Assembly (NCBI GenBank): GCA_029260735.1
Contig: JAJDCR010000158.1
Location: 1-62,246 of the forward strand
Source of the DNA: Planctomycetota bacterium
Lineage (GTDB): Bacteria > Planctomycetota > Uabimicrobiia > Uabimicrobiales > Uabimicrobiaceae
Reading direction: 5' to 3'
Length of the DNA stretch: 62,246 bases
Shown here: piece by piece, positions 47,070 through 56,384 of the stretch
Layout of the letters: the number at the start of each line of letters is the position of its first letter
Position numbering within the stretch: position 1 is the first letter of the stretch
The notes under the pieces: model-generated
Database searches by the model: none
What the model was told of the DNA's origin: nothing
Seen by the model: the letters and a program-made list of their open reading frames with translations, nothing else
Position numbers and translations under genes: made by a program

Positions 47070-47182
47070 GAACAGCTTATATTTTTCCTGTTGTGGGAAA
47101 TATTTTTCTTAGGGTGTTGTCACTGAAATTTTGTTTAGGATGATACCTTCTTATCCCATTTTTTTATTGGGAGTCAGATTTT

Positions 47183-49444
47183 ATGTTTAAAATAGTTTTA
47201 GCTTGCTTTGCCGTCGTGCTATTTTTTGTGCCAGCTTCCCTGGTTGCAGAGAATTTCCTGGTTGGTACGGGTATTTATGATGTTACGGGGCCAGCCGCAG
47301 AAATTGGTATGATGGGCTATGCTCGGATGGATCAGACAACAAAGGGGATTCACACACGTCTTTGGTCGCGTGCCTTTGTCATTGAGTCAAAAGGAAATCG
47401 CATTGCTTATGTGAACGCGGATCTTTGGGCAATTCCTCAGGCGGTTAAGTTAGCCGTAGTGAAGAAACTTCAAAAGCGTTATGGAAATATCTATAATGTA
47501 AAGAATGTAATGCTTTGTGGGACTCATACTCATAGTGGGCCAGGAGGCTATTCTCATTATACTCTTTACAACATCACTATTTTGGGCTTTTGTGAGCAAA
47601 ATTTTAATGCCATTGTGGAAGGGCTTTATCAATCTATCGTTAAGGCTCATAACAATGTTGCTCCTGCTCGGATCTTTTTGGCTGAAGGAAGTGTTGATAA
47701 TACTTCGATAAATCGTTCTTTAGAGGCCTACCAAGCCAATGTCGATGCTAACCTGTACCCTCCTACAGATAATAGTGTGACAGTTTTACGCTTTGAGCGT
47801 TTGGATGGCAAAGAGTTTGGAATGATTTCCTGGTTTGCGGTTCACACCACCTCCATGTTTTATGGCCATGATAAATCTTTTGAAAATCCTAATGGAATGA
47901 TTTCTTCTGACAATAAAGGCTGGTCTGAGTTGAAGTTTGAAAAAGCCAAAGGGACAGATTATTGGGGAGAGGAAGAAACCTTTATTGCTTCTTTTTCCAA
48001 TAGTACATTAGGTGATGTTTCTCCTAATGTCTTAGGAGGACAAGAAGGGGGAGGTATTAATGACTTTGCCAGTACCCATATTTCGGGAGACAAGCAATTT
48101 CAAAAAACATGGGAGCTTTATCACGATGCTCGCCGCGAGCTTTCTCCTAATGTCAACTTTCGCCACACCTTTAAAGACTATTCTAAAGTAACAGTTTCTC
48201 CTGAGTATACGGATGGGCAAGAACATAAGACCTCCTATGCTGCGATTGGATTGGCTTTTGCTGCTGGTGCGGAAGATGGGCCGAGTAAAATACCTTACAT
48301 TAAGGAAGGCCTTTACAAGGGGAAATATCATGAATCTCATGGTCTGAAGCCTATTTTTCTCGAAACTGGTAAAATGGAGCCTTATCCTTGGACTCCTGAA
48401 GTTCTTTCTATTCAAATATTTACCATTGGCAATCTAGCTCTTCTGGCTGTTCCTGGAGAATTTACAACCCACTGTGGTCGTCGGATTAAGCAAACCATCG
48501 CTTCTGATATGGAGCAAATGGGAGTGGATACCATGCTTATTTGTGGTCCGGCTAATGCCTATGCTGGTTATGTTGCCACTCGAGAAGAATACAACGAACA
48601 ACATTACGAAGGCGCTTCTACTCATTTTGGCCAATGGACTCTCGGGGCTTTCCGTCAGGAGTTTAAAGCTCTCTCTTCTTCTTTGGTTAATGGGACTATT
48701 CCTGAAGATGGTCCTCAGCCAAGAGACCTGACCGGAAAACAGAGCTCTTTACAGCCTGAGGTTGTTTTTGATGCACCTGCGCTAGGAATGGAGTTTGGTG
48801 ATCTTCATAAAGATGCACCCAAAACTGTGGAACGTCTCTCTGTTTTAGAAGTAATTTTTTGTGGAGCTCACCCTAATAACACTTTGAAAACTAATGATAG
48901 TTTTTTGCAAGTTGAGCGTAAAACGGAAGATGGTTGGAAAGCGGTTCGTTACGACTATGATGTTGATACCGCTTTTTCTTGGGAACGTCATGGAATTGCC
49001 GCTTCTAAAATCAAAATTCTGTGGGATATTCAGGAAAATGTTCCTGGAGGAACTTACCGTATTAAGCACAGTGGTAAGTACAAAGGGGCTTTCTCGGATA
49101 AACGAATCCCCTACTCTGGTTATACCCGAGAGTTTCAAGTAGTTCCTTCACAAAAATTGGAAATTAGTTCTTGTCAGATGAAAGGGCAAACGATTAATTT
49201 TCAATTTCACTATCCCAAACCAACTTTTAATGTACTTGGGCAACGCACTGAAATTGTTAGCCAAGGACAAATTCGTTTCCAGTTGAATGGTAAAGGAAAA
49301 GAATTTATTGCCACTCCTGGAAAAGGCGGTTTTGTTGCAACATTGCCAAAAAATGAGCCAGTTACTACAGTTACTGTTCCGGCAGGATGGGCTCAGGATG
49401 AACAAGGAAACGCTAACAAAAAATTCTCTATTGATATGAGATAA
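47183..49444 (+). CDS. Secreted neutral ceramidase
   Basis: 753 aa with a signal peptide (cleavage near ASLVA). Neutral ceramidases hydrolyse the amide bond of ceramide to sphingosine and fatty acid. Family residues are present: GTHTHSGPGG with the zinc histidines, WFAVHTTSM with the third His, the SSDNKGW segment matching the nucleophile-serine region, NSTLGDVSPNV, PGEFTTHCGRR with the zinc Glu, and NAYAGYVATREEY with the zinc Tyr. A C-terminal immunoglobulin-like domain (about 620-753) completes the fold. It has its own promoter and terminator. Confidence 0.95.
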   Translation: MFKIVLACFAVVLFFVPASLVAENFLVGTGIYDVTGPAAEIGMMGYARMDQTTKGIHTRLWSRAFVIESKGNRIAYVNADLWAIPQAVKLAVVKKLQKRYGNIYNVKNVMLCGTHTHSGPGGYSHYTLYNITILGFCEQNFNAIVEGLYQSIVKAHNNVAPARIFLAEGSVDNTSINRSLEAYQANVDANLYPPTDNSVTVLRFERLDGKEFGMISWFAVHTTSMFYGHDKSFENPNGMISSDNKGWSELKFEKAKGTDYWGEEETFIASFSNSTLGDVSPNVLGGQEGGGINDFASTHISGDKQFQKTWELYHDARRELSPNVNFRHTFKDYSKVTVSPEYTDGQEHKTSYAAIGLAFAAGAEDGPSKIPYIKEGLYKGKYHESHGLKPIFLETGKMEPYPWTPEVLSIQIFTIGNLALLAVPGEFTTHCGRRIKQTIASDMEQMGVDTMLICGPANAYAGYVATREEYNEQHYEGASTHFGQWTLGAFRQEFKALSSSLVNGTIPEDGPQPRDLTGKQSSLQPEVVFDAPALGMEFGDLHKDAPKTVERLSVLEVIFCGAHPNNTLKTNDSFLQVERKTEDGWKAVRYDYDVDTAFSWERHGIAASKIKILWDIQENVPGGTYRIKHSGKYKGAFSDKRIPYSGYTREFQVVPSQKLEISSCQMKGQTINFQFHYPKPTFNVLGQRTEIVSQGQIRFQLNGKGKEFIATPGKGGFVATLPKNEPVTTVTVPAGWAQDEQGNANKKFSIDMR

Positions 49445-49469
49445 TTCTGTTGGTTTAGACTTTGTTTAT

Positions 49470-49507
49470 AAAAAGACTTCTGTTGAAAGACAGAGGTCTT
49501 TTTTTTT
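49470..49507 (+). terminator. Terminator after the ceramidase gene
   Basis: AAAAAGACTTCTGT pairs with ACAGAGGTCTTTTT (one mismatch) around TGAAAG, followed by more T. Confidence 0.9.
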
Positions 49508-49553
49508 GGTTTTTATTTGATGACACTTGTGAGACCTTAGTTGTCGACATGCC

Positions 49554-51032
49554 CTAGTCTAAAAATTTTTTTTGAATAATTTCTTGGGCTAAATACTTTG
49601 CAACAATAGAGTTACCAGTATCCCGTTCAATATGGACGGGATCGATAAAAATATCACTTTTCTCACTACTAAAGACATTGAGGGTTTCAATGTAATGGGC
49701 TTTAGTTTCTTGGGCCACTTGACGAGCAGTTTGATCTATTACTTTATAGTAAGAAACCATGTCCTCTAAAAGCCCTCCTGAAAGAAAGCTGCTTTCTTTT
49801 TCCGTTTTGTGGTCTTTGTAGCCAACAAAGGGCTGAACAGAGAGAATGATTTCGCTTTGATAAGCTTGAGCTAATTTTGCCATTTGAAATAAGTTTCGTT
49901 GGTATTCTTTTGCGCAAACTTCGATATCAAATTCTTGAGAGGCAATTAATTTAGGAGGACTAGCTGTACTTATTTGGTAAATGTATCGGCAAATGGAACT
50001 TTTTGAGGCTAAGTATTTGAGAAAATAGTGGGTGTTGAAAAGCTGTTGACTAAGTTCTACTCTTTGCTTAAGCTTGCTATAAAGGAAAGGGTATCCTACC
50101 CCTTTAGGTTCAGCGAAGCAGGGAATATGGATATCATTATAGCCGTCGTAGATTATGATAAGGTCAAAATCTAGGGGGAGAACATTTCTTTGTAGGAGGA
50201 TCAATTCTTGCATAGAAATATAGGATTGCCGACCATAGTTGATAACACGAATTTCCTTATCAGAATAATTTTCTCGGAGGAATTTTTGTAAAAAACTAGC
50301 GATGGAGTTTTTATTTTTTCCAGCCCAAACGGCAGAACCTCCTAAAATGGCTATGCGTTTTTCCCCATTTTTCTTTTTTTGTAATTCTTCTCCTTGGAAC
50401 CCTTGGCTATTTAAAGATCCTCCTTCCTTTTCATTTGGCTCAGCAAACATCAAGTAGGGGCTGAGAACAAAGTCAGGACGATTTCCATAGTCAGACTCTC
50501 CTCTGGCAGGCATTGTCTTACTTATAGCTCGGAAGCCTATTTCTAAAGCTATGATCGAGAGAAATAAGACAAACAAAGCAAAGAAAAATTTACTCCCTTT
50601 AAGAAAAAACGTATCTGTTCGTTCAATGAATTTCTTTGCCAAGGGGCAACAGTTAACCAAAAGCTTGAAAAGTAAAATTGTTATAGGGGTGACAATAATC
50701 ATTCCGAAGAGAAAATAGAGAATAGCAATTTCCAGGTAGAAAACTTCCATCCAAAGAACAATAAGTGCAGCAAAGAGACAAAGCACCGGGATAATTTCGT
50801 AGAGGTAGGGTTTAGGTTTGTTGTTATCTTGAGAAAAATCTTGGAATTGAGACCATAAAACTAAAATCCAAAGTAAAAAACCAATTAAGACGACAAATTT
50901 TGGATAGAAAAAGTTGATGTTTCCCAAGCTTTTGGTGATGATAGAATAGTATTGTGAGAAAAAAAACCCTAGAAGTGATAATGCTAAGAGAAAACAATAG
51001 AAGAGAAGTTTTTTTTTGTTTTTATCGGTCAC
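49554..51032 (-). CDS. Membrane-bound SGNH/GDSL hydrolase
   Basis: 492 aa. Four membrane helices occupy about 7-165. An SGNH hydrolase domain (about 225-490) follows, with block I GGSAV (nucleophile Ser), block II NYGRQSY (Gly), block III YDGYNDI (Asn) and block V DPVHIE (Asp/His). Such membrane-linked esterases often remove or add acyl groups on cell-envelope glycans; the substrate is not indicated. GTG start with AAAGGA six bases upstream. Convergent with the ceramidase gene; separated from glgC by a terminator. Confidence 0.88.
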   Translation of the reverse strand: MTDKNKKKLLFYCFLLALSLLGFFFSQYYSIITKSLGNINFFYPKFVVLIGFLLWILVLWSQFQDFSQDNNKPKPYLYEIIPVLCLFAALIVLWMEVFYLEIAILYFLFGMIIVTPITILLFKLLVNCCPLAKKFIERTDTFFLKGSKFFFALFVLFLSIIALEIGFRAISKTMPARGESDYGNRPDFVLSPYLMFAEPNEKEGGSLNSQGFQGEELQKKKNGEKRIAILGGSAVWAGKNKNSIASFLQKFLRENYSDKEIRVINYGRQSYISMQELILLQRNVLPLDFDLIIIYDGYNDIHIPCFAEPKGVGYPFLYSKLKQRVELSQQLFNTHYFLKYLASKSSICRYIYQISTASPPKLIASQEFDIEVCAKEYQRNLFQMAKLAQAYQSEIILSVQPFVGYKDHKTEKESSFLSGGLLEDMVSYYKVIDQTARQVAQETKAHYIETLNVFSSEKSDIFIDPVHIERDTGNSIVAKYLAQEIIQKKFLD

Positions 51033-51060
51033 ACCAAATCCTTTTTTAGAACTTTTTATT

Positions 51061-51106
51061 AAAAAAGAGATTGCTACTTACCCAGATAAGTGACAATCTC
51101 TTTTTT
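51061..51106 (-). terminator. Terminator after glgC, probably bidirectional
   Basis: AAAAAAGAGATTG (51061-51073) pairs perfectly with CAATCTCTTTTTT (51094-51106), with an inner ACTTA/TAAGT helix. The run of six T on either strand fits termination both ways. Confidence 0.85.
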
Positions 51107-51112
51107 AAGAGT

Positions 51113-52390
51113 TTAAATGATCGTTCCCTCAGGGATCTTTGCATTTTTCGGAAGAATAACAATGCCATCGCGGATGTAAAAGTTAGGACCTTCACCTTCT
51201 TGGACATTCTCTTTATTTTTTATGACACAGCCTTTTCCTATGCATACATTTTTATCGACAATAGCTCGCTCTACATAACTCTCGGCATGTACTCCTGGAC
51301 TATCGGGACCGGCTTGGTAATCTCGAACATCTCGTTTATGCCAAGGATAGTAATCAGAGCCCATTAAAATAGAGTTTTTGATTGTGGTGTTATGTCCAAT
51401 AAAGGAGCGAATTCCAATTACGGAGTTAGAGATTTGGCTATTTACAATAATAGAGCCTTCCGCAATAATAGAATCTTGCACATAAGTGCTTTCTACCTTG
51501 GAGGGAGGAAGAAGACGCGGGTTAGTGTAGAGAGGCATTGTGGGATTATACATATCAAAAGCGGGTTGGCGTTTGGCTAGCTCTAAATTTGCTTCATAAA
51601 AGGAGCGAATTGTCCCAATATCACTCCAGTAACCTCCAAAGGGATAGCTAATGACTTTGCGCCGGTTAATTGCATTAGGGATTACTTCTTTACCAAAGTC
51701 TGTAAAATCGGGATTTTCATCCAGTTCATTTTTCAGAATCTCTCGGTTAAAAATGTAGATCCCCATAGAGGCCAAATAGACTTTACCTTCTTTTTCAAAC
51801 TCAGGTTCCACAGGGCTAACTAAATCATCTAACTTATCTTGGGGAGGTTTTTCTTTAAATTCAGTAATTACATCGTTTTTATCTGTCTTTAAAATTCCAA
51901 AGCCGGAAGCCTCTCTTTTTATGACAGGAATAGTTGCGATGGTAATATCAGCTTTTTGTTCTTGGTGGTGCTTGAACATTTCGGCATAGTTCATGAGATA
52001 TAGTTGGTCACCAGAAAGAATTAAAGTATGGGAGTGAGCATATCCATCAACGTGATGAAGAGTCTGCCTAACAGCATCGGCTGTTCCTTGGAACCAGTCG
52101 TTTGAGGACAGAGTTTGTTCTGCTGCTAAAATACTAACAAAACCATTGCTGTATCGATCAAAATTATAGGTTGTAGAAATATGCCGATTGAGACTCGCGG
52201 AATTGAACTGAGTAACAACAAAAATACGATTAATTCCAGAGTTTATACAGTTAGAGACCGGAATGTCAATAAGACGATATTTGCCAGCCAAGGGAACAGC
52301 GGGCTTGGACCGACTTAAGGTGAGAGGAACTAAACGCGTACCGGCTCCTCCTCCCAAAATAACTGAAATGAGTTGGCGATTGTTATCCAT
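51113..52390 (-). CDS. glgC: Glucose-1-phosphate adenylyltransferase (ADP-glucose pyrophosphorylase)
   Basis: 425 aa. It makes ADP-glucose from ATP and glucose-1-phosphate, the committed step of glycogen synthesis. N-terminal nucleotidyltransferase domain: GGGAGTRLVPLTLSRSKPAV, with RLIDIPVSNCINSGI, and FQGTADAVRQ for the nucleotide site; EFKEKP and GYWSDIGTI are also present. The C-terminal left-handed beta-helix (about 290-425) ends in GIVILPKNAKIPEGTII, as in the cyanobacterial/plant type. AAAGG SD. No other glg gene is in the window. Confidence 0.96.
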   Translation of the reverse strand: MDNNRQLISVILGGGAGTRLVPLTLSRSKPAVPLAGKYRLIDIPVSNCINSGINRIFVVTQFNSASLNRHISTTYNFDRYSNGFVSILAAEQTLSSNDWFQGTADAVRQTLHHVDGYAHSHTLILSGDQLYLMNYAEMFKHHQEQKADITIATIPVIKREASGFGILKTDKNDVITEFKEKPPQDKLDDLVSPVEPEFEKEGKVYLASMGIYIFNREILKNELDENPDFTDFGKEVIPNAINRRKVISYPFGGYWSDIGTIRSFYEANLELAKRQPAFDMYNPTMPLYTNPRLLPPSKVESTYVQDSIIAEGSIIVNSQISNSVIGIRSFIGHNTTIKNSILMGSDYYPWHKRDVRDYQAGPDSPGVHAESYVERAIVDKNVCIGKGCVIKNKENVQEGEGPNFYIRDGIVILPKNAKIPEGTII

Positions 52391-52507
52391 GACGAAACCT
52401 TTTCCTGATAAGTGCTTTGCCCCTTTTTTGGGACTATAAATCTTAAATCTTTTTTTGTAGCGCCAGAGACTTTCATCTACGGCGCTACAACTACGAACGA
52501 AAACGTT

Positions 52508-53638
52508 CTACTTCAAAGCAGATAAAAACTTATGAAGATCCAGACAGTTTCCTCCAGAAACATAGCGGGCTAAATGCGAGATATCCCGGCTTCCTTTGGT
52601 CGACTGTAGAGCGGCAAAGTAATCTTCATAGGTTTTTTCACTTCCATATTCTGAAATGGCATAAGCGATGGCGGCAGCAACGTGAGCTGCGGCAACGTGA
52701 GTGGAACTCACTTCTTTGTACATATTTCCCGGAGCGGTTGTTAATACCTTATCTCCTGGAGCAGTTGTATGAACAAATTGATAGCTAAAGTTCGCTAGGA
52801 AGGGTTTTTGGTCTTCTTTATCAACACTTGTTACGATGAACACATTTTCAAAGCCTGTAAAAACTTTGCGAACGCCCATATCGGATTCAAAAACAGTATG
52901 AATATTACCTGCCCCTACGACGATAGGAATGCCTAGTTTTTTCGTTTCTGCTAAAGCATTCTCAATCGCCTTTTCTTCTACTCGCCTAACCGCTTCATAC
53001 CTAGAAAACTTCAAACCAATAAGGTTTAGAAGAACGACATGGGGTTTGACGTCACTAATGTGCTGAAGGGCTCTTACCAGAGAGGGCAAGTTAGATTGAC
53101 CATTGTTGTTGATATAACGGACGGGATAAATAGAGACTCGACGTAGAAGACCTTTAATTCCTTTGCCGTTGCCGTGAACTGCTCCTACCACTCCTGCAAG
53201 GTATGTGTCATAGCCGTAGCGGTCATAAGCTAAACCGTCGTTGTCGACAAAGTCCCATCCGACAAAGTTGTCGATCATTCCGTCTCCGTCATCATCTTTG
53301 CCGTTATAGGAAGTTCCTGTGCTGGGATCTTTAATCTTCAATTCCTTCATGTTAACAAGAATATTAGCACGAAGATCTTCATGATTGTAGTCTACTCCGC
53401 TTCCGATCATCATAACATTGACAGCTTTGCTGCTCATGAATGATTCCCAGGACTCTTTTGCAGAAACTTTCGCTAGATTCCATTGTTTTTCATAAAGGGG
53501 ATCTTCTCCTACGTCCCCTTTAATATCTTGAGGTAAGGGATCAATAAAAGGCTTAGGGGCTTTTATGAGTCGTTTGTCTTCGCAAGCAATTAAACTAAGG
53601 GCCATTAAGAAAATTAGCCCATGGATTAATCTATTCAT
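52508..53638 (-). CDS. Lipoprotein subtilase homologue lacking the catalytic triad
   Basis: 376 aa from the ATG at 53638 (GGGAG six bases upstream), preferred over an ATG five codons earlier. The lipobox LIAC gives lipid-modified Cys19. The S8 fold is clear next to its neighbour: IGSGVDYNHEDL, the calcium-type loop NGKDDDGDGMID, AGVVGAVHGNGKGIKG, VGAGN and the helix after the active Ser. Yet Asp of DTG is Gly, the His of HGTH is Tyr (YDTY), and the Ser of GTSMA is His (STHVA); the oxyanion Asn is kept. It is therefore predicted to be inactive. Its start overlaps the active subtilase gene by eight bases, so translation is coupled. Confidence 0.88.
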   Translation of the reverse strand: MNRLIHGLIFLMALSLIACEDKRLIKAPKPFIDPLPQDIKGDVGEDPLYEKQWNLAKVSAKESWESFMSSKAVNVMMIGSGVDYNHEDLRANILVNMKELKIKDPSTGTSYNGKDDDGDGMIDNFVGWDFVDNDGLAYDRYGYDTYLAGVVGAVHGNGKGIKGLLRRVSIYPVRYINNNGQSNLPSLVRALQHISDVKPHVVLLNLIGLKFSRYEAVRRVEEKAIENALAETKKLGIPIVVGAGNIHTVFESDMGVRKVFTGFENVFIVTSVDKEDQKPFLANFSYQFVHTTAPGDKVLTTAPGNMYKEVSSTHVAAAHVAAAIAYAISEYGSEKTYEDYFAALQSTKGSRDISHLARYVSGGNCLDLHKFLSALK

Positions 53639-55538
53639 TGTTATCTCCCTCATTCTTTTCTTCTTTTGTGCGGTACTCTAGCTTGTCGATTTTGAAACCT
53701 TCGCTGGCGAAGTTCGCAAATGGGTTGGATAGTTTAGGTACTTGGCAAACGGTTTTGTTAGTTAGGGGATCTGTTGTACAGATTACAGCCCCTGCTTTAA
53801 AACCATCCTGAGGGTTAGGAAATTCGACTTCTTCATAGGTTTCCATTGCGACTAAAGCATTGGCAAAACGAACAAGAACTTTATTCCCTTTAATCCAAGG
53901 GGTCCAAAAGCCATTAGGATATTGTTTTTCAAAGCGAAAAATCAAGCGATAGTTGGAGTCGTAAACACTGATTAGATCATAAAGAGGAATATCTGCAATA
54001 ACCCAGGAAAAATGTAAGCGCATTTGTGTGGCTTCTGGCTCATCTATTGTCCAGGTTTTGTCAAACATTTCTTCATTGAGGCGGGGAGCAGTGATACTGA
54101 GATCTTTGTTTTTGGTTTCTCCCTCTTGATGAATTTCGTTCACTCGATTGATTAATGCATTGTGGACATTGAGCCTTCCTTGGCTGCTAACTAAACCAGA
54201 GAGATGAGGCATTACATCAACGGTGGAAAGCAGTCGTTTTTTTATTTCTAACGGTTTTCCTCGTAATTCAGGATTGGCGGCCAAAACAAGGGCAGCAGCT
54301 CCTGAAACAAAAGGAGTCGCCATACTTGTTCCTGAAGCGGGAGCGTAAGCAAATTTTGTCCTATCCGACTTGTTAATCGGAATAGTGCTCATGATGTCAA
54401 CTCCGGGAGCGGCAATATGGACTTTGGAAGAACCATAACTGCTAAAACTAGCGATTTGATCTTTGTTGTCGGTAGCAGCAACGGCAATAATACTATCTAT
54501 CTTGTAGTTTGAGGGATAGTTATCAACATCATCATTGTTTGAGGCTGAGTTTCCTGCTGCTGCCACAAAAAGAATGCCGTTCTCTTCTGCTTCTTTGATG
54601 ACTGTCGCTAGAAGTTCGCTGCGCCCTCCTCCTCCCCAACTATTAGAAAGAATGTCTACTTTATTGGTGATGGCGTATTTAATAGCGCGGTAAGCATCAA
54701 CAGTCGCTCCTGCTCCATCTTTGGTCAAAAACTTTAGAGCCATCAAACGAACATTCCAGTTGACTCCAGCGATTCCTTTGTAATTATTCCCTTTTGCTCC
54801 GATGATACCAGCACAATGAGTTCCATGAGAGTTGTCATCCATTGGGTCAGGATGTCCGAGTTGTCCATGATAAAGCTTGGTTCGACCAGAAGAAATAAAA
54901 TTCCATCCATATTTGTCATCAGGAAATCCATTGCCATCATCGTCTTTACCATCTACTCCCTTGAGTTCAGCTTCATTGACCCATATGTTATCTTGAAGAT
55001 CAGGGTGGGTGTAGTCAATACCAGTATCGACGATTCCGACGATAATATCTTTACTTCCCTTACTTACAGTCCAAGCCTGGAGAATATCAATATCAGCACC
55101 TTCTTTTCCCTGGGCTCCAGAAGGACTATCTTGTCCAATATTTTCCATCGCCCACTGGGTGAGCCAATAGGTATCCTTAGGAGGTTTTACTTCTGTAAGA
55201 GCAACAAACCAGTTGGCTTCGGCAATAGATACCGTGGGAACTAGTTCTTTTATCTTTTTAGCTAAGGGTAAAATCTTGGTTTGTTTGTCTAGTAAACGAA
55301 TGGTGTGGACATTATCATTGGGCAAACTGATAATTTCTTGGACAGAAACTTTTTCTTTCTGAAGAAACTTTGTCACATCTTCCAGTTCTCCTTTGATGAC
55401 TAATTCTCCAGGAATGTAGTCTCTTTCTTGGTCAAAAGGAAAAACCCCACCGGCAAATGCCATCTCTAGGCTACAAAACATAGTCAAACCTATGAGAATG
55501 GACTGAAGAAACTTTTCTTTTAGATACTTCACGAGCAT
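53631..55538 (-). CDS. Secreted subtilisin-like serine protease (S8)
   Basis: 635 aa. Signal peptide (SILIGLTMFCSLEMAFA), an inhibitor-like propeptide (about 40-115), then the S8 domain with intact triad D171 (VDTGIDYTHPDL), H238 (SHGTHCAG) and S405 (SGTSMATPF), and oxyanion N330 (AAAGNSAS). A calcium-type loop GKDDDGNGFPDD lies at 197-208. A C-terminal beta-rich domain (about 470-620) follows. AGGAG is only two bases from the ATG at 55538, so GTG at 55532 may be the true start. Middle gene of a three-gene unit. Confidence 0.95.
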   Translation of the reverse strand: MLVKYLKEKFLQSILIGLTMFCSLEMAFAGGVFPFDQERDYIPGELVIKGELEDVTKFLQKEKVSVQEIISLPNDNVHTIRLLDKQTKILPLAKKIKELVPTVSIAEANWFVALTEVKPPKDTYWLTQWAMENIGQDSPSGAQGKEGADIDILQAWTVSKGSKDIIVGIVDTGIDYTHPDLQDNIWVNEAELKGVDGKDDDGNGFPDDKYGWNFISSGRTKLYHGQLGHPDPMDDNSHGTHCAGIIGAKGNNYKGIAGVNWNVRLMALKFLTKDGAGATVDAYRAIKYAITNKVDILSNSWGGGGRSELLATVIKEAEENGILFVAAAGNSASNNDDVDNYPSNYKIDSIIAVAATDNKDQIASFSSYGSSKVHIAAPGVDIMSTIPINKSDRTKFAYAPASGTSMATPFVSGAAALVLAANPELRGKPLEIKKRLLSTVDVMPHLSGLVSSQGRLNVHNALINRVNEIHQEGETKNKDLSITAPRLNEEMFDKTWTIDEPEATQMRLHFSWVIADIPLYDLISVYDSNYRLIFRFEKQYPNGFWTPWIKGNKVLVRFANALVAMETYEEVEFPNPQDGFKAGAVICTTDPLTNKTVCQVPKLSNPFANFASEGFKIDKLEYRTKEEKNEGDNNE

Positions 55539-55547
55539 TACTCCTAG

Positions 55548-56228
55548 TTATTTATTGAGAACATGATAGAGGCGATCACCTAAATAATCAAAGCGCTGTT
55601 TGAAAAACAGTAGAGCAGTATGAACTTTAGGTTCTTGAGGTAGCTTAAGGGTGTCTTTGACCGAGGTCAGCCACTTAATTAAAAAAAGATCTTTGATGCT
55701 AAAATTTGTACTGATAATCCAGTTGTTTCCGTTAGACGTTGCTGTTACCTGTAATTGGATAGAGCGAATATCAAAACTATTCAAAGAAAAGTCAAAATAA
55801 TCGATATAGAATTGGAAAGGTTCGTCTACAACAATAGAAATAGAAGGAAAACGTTTTATTTTAGGATCTTTCAGAACCGCTTCTGAATAATTTACTGTTG
55901 TTACCTTGAAGGTTACCATCGCTTCCGGGTAATGAGAAGCCGCTGGTTTCACAAAAAAGTAAATCTTTTTTGTTGTGGTTGTGGACTCTAGTTTGGGGTT
56001 TTCTACTGTTTGAATCGTTTCTTCAAAGATTTTATCCATACTTTCGATGTAGTACTCTTTACTCAACTCAGCAAAGAGCTTTTCCAGAAAAGCATCTGGG
56101 CCGAGAACTGATTTTTCGGCCCAAGATATTTTGGTGGCTACTCCGTGAGGACTAACCACTGTTTTTATGTCGGGGTTAGCCCAGAGGCAGGTGGGTAGAA
56201 AGAGTAAGAAAGCTCCAATCCATTTCAT
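55548..56228 (-). CDS. Small exported protein upstream of the subtilase pair
   Basis: 226 aa with a signal peptide (GAFLLFLPTCLWA). The mature part alternates strands with amphipathic helices (FFVKPAASHYPEAMVTFKV, FQFYIDYFDFSLNSF) and resembles a single soluble beta-rich domain. AGGAG seven bases before the ATG. It starts the operon, nine bases before the subtilase gene, so it is a candidate chaperone, inhibitor or partner of the protease. No family recognised. Confidence 0.78.
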   Translation of the reverse strand: MKWIGAFLLFLPTCLWANPDIKTVVSPHGVATKISWAEKSVLGPDAFLEKLFAELSKEYYIESMDKIFEETIQTVENPKLESTTTTKKIYFFVKPAASHYPEAMVTFKVTTVNYSEAVLKDPKIKRFPSISIVVDEPFQFYIDYFDFSLNSFDIRSIQLQVTATSNGNNWIISTNFSIKDLFLIKWLTSVKDTLKLPQEPKVHTALLFFKQRFDYLGDRLYHVLNK

Positions 56229-56384
56229 AAAATTCTCCTGTCAAATGTTCTCAAAGAAGTTCTCACTAGAAATTATTTTGCAAAAGCAAAATAATCTTAC
56301 AAAGTCAAGGGTGTAAAATTTTACCTCACTTAAATATTTGGGCTCTTAACAAATAGACGAAGCTTCGTTTGCTGTTTTTATTTA

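Larger units (their letters stand above)
46873..47182. other. 310-bp divergent region, cystatin-like gene / ceramidase
   Basis: No gene seen. It contains a perfect dyad at 46947-46979 and the ceramidase promoter at 47041-47069. A small TTTCC ... GGGAAA hairpin lies in the ceramidase leader. Confidence 0.7.
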
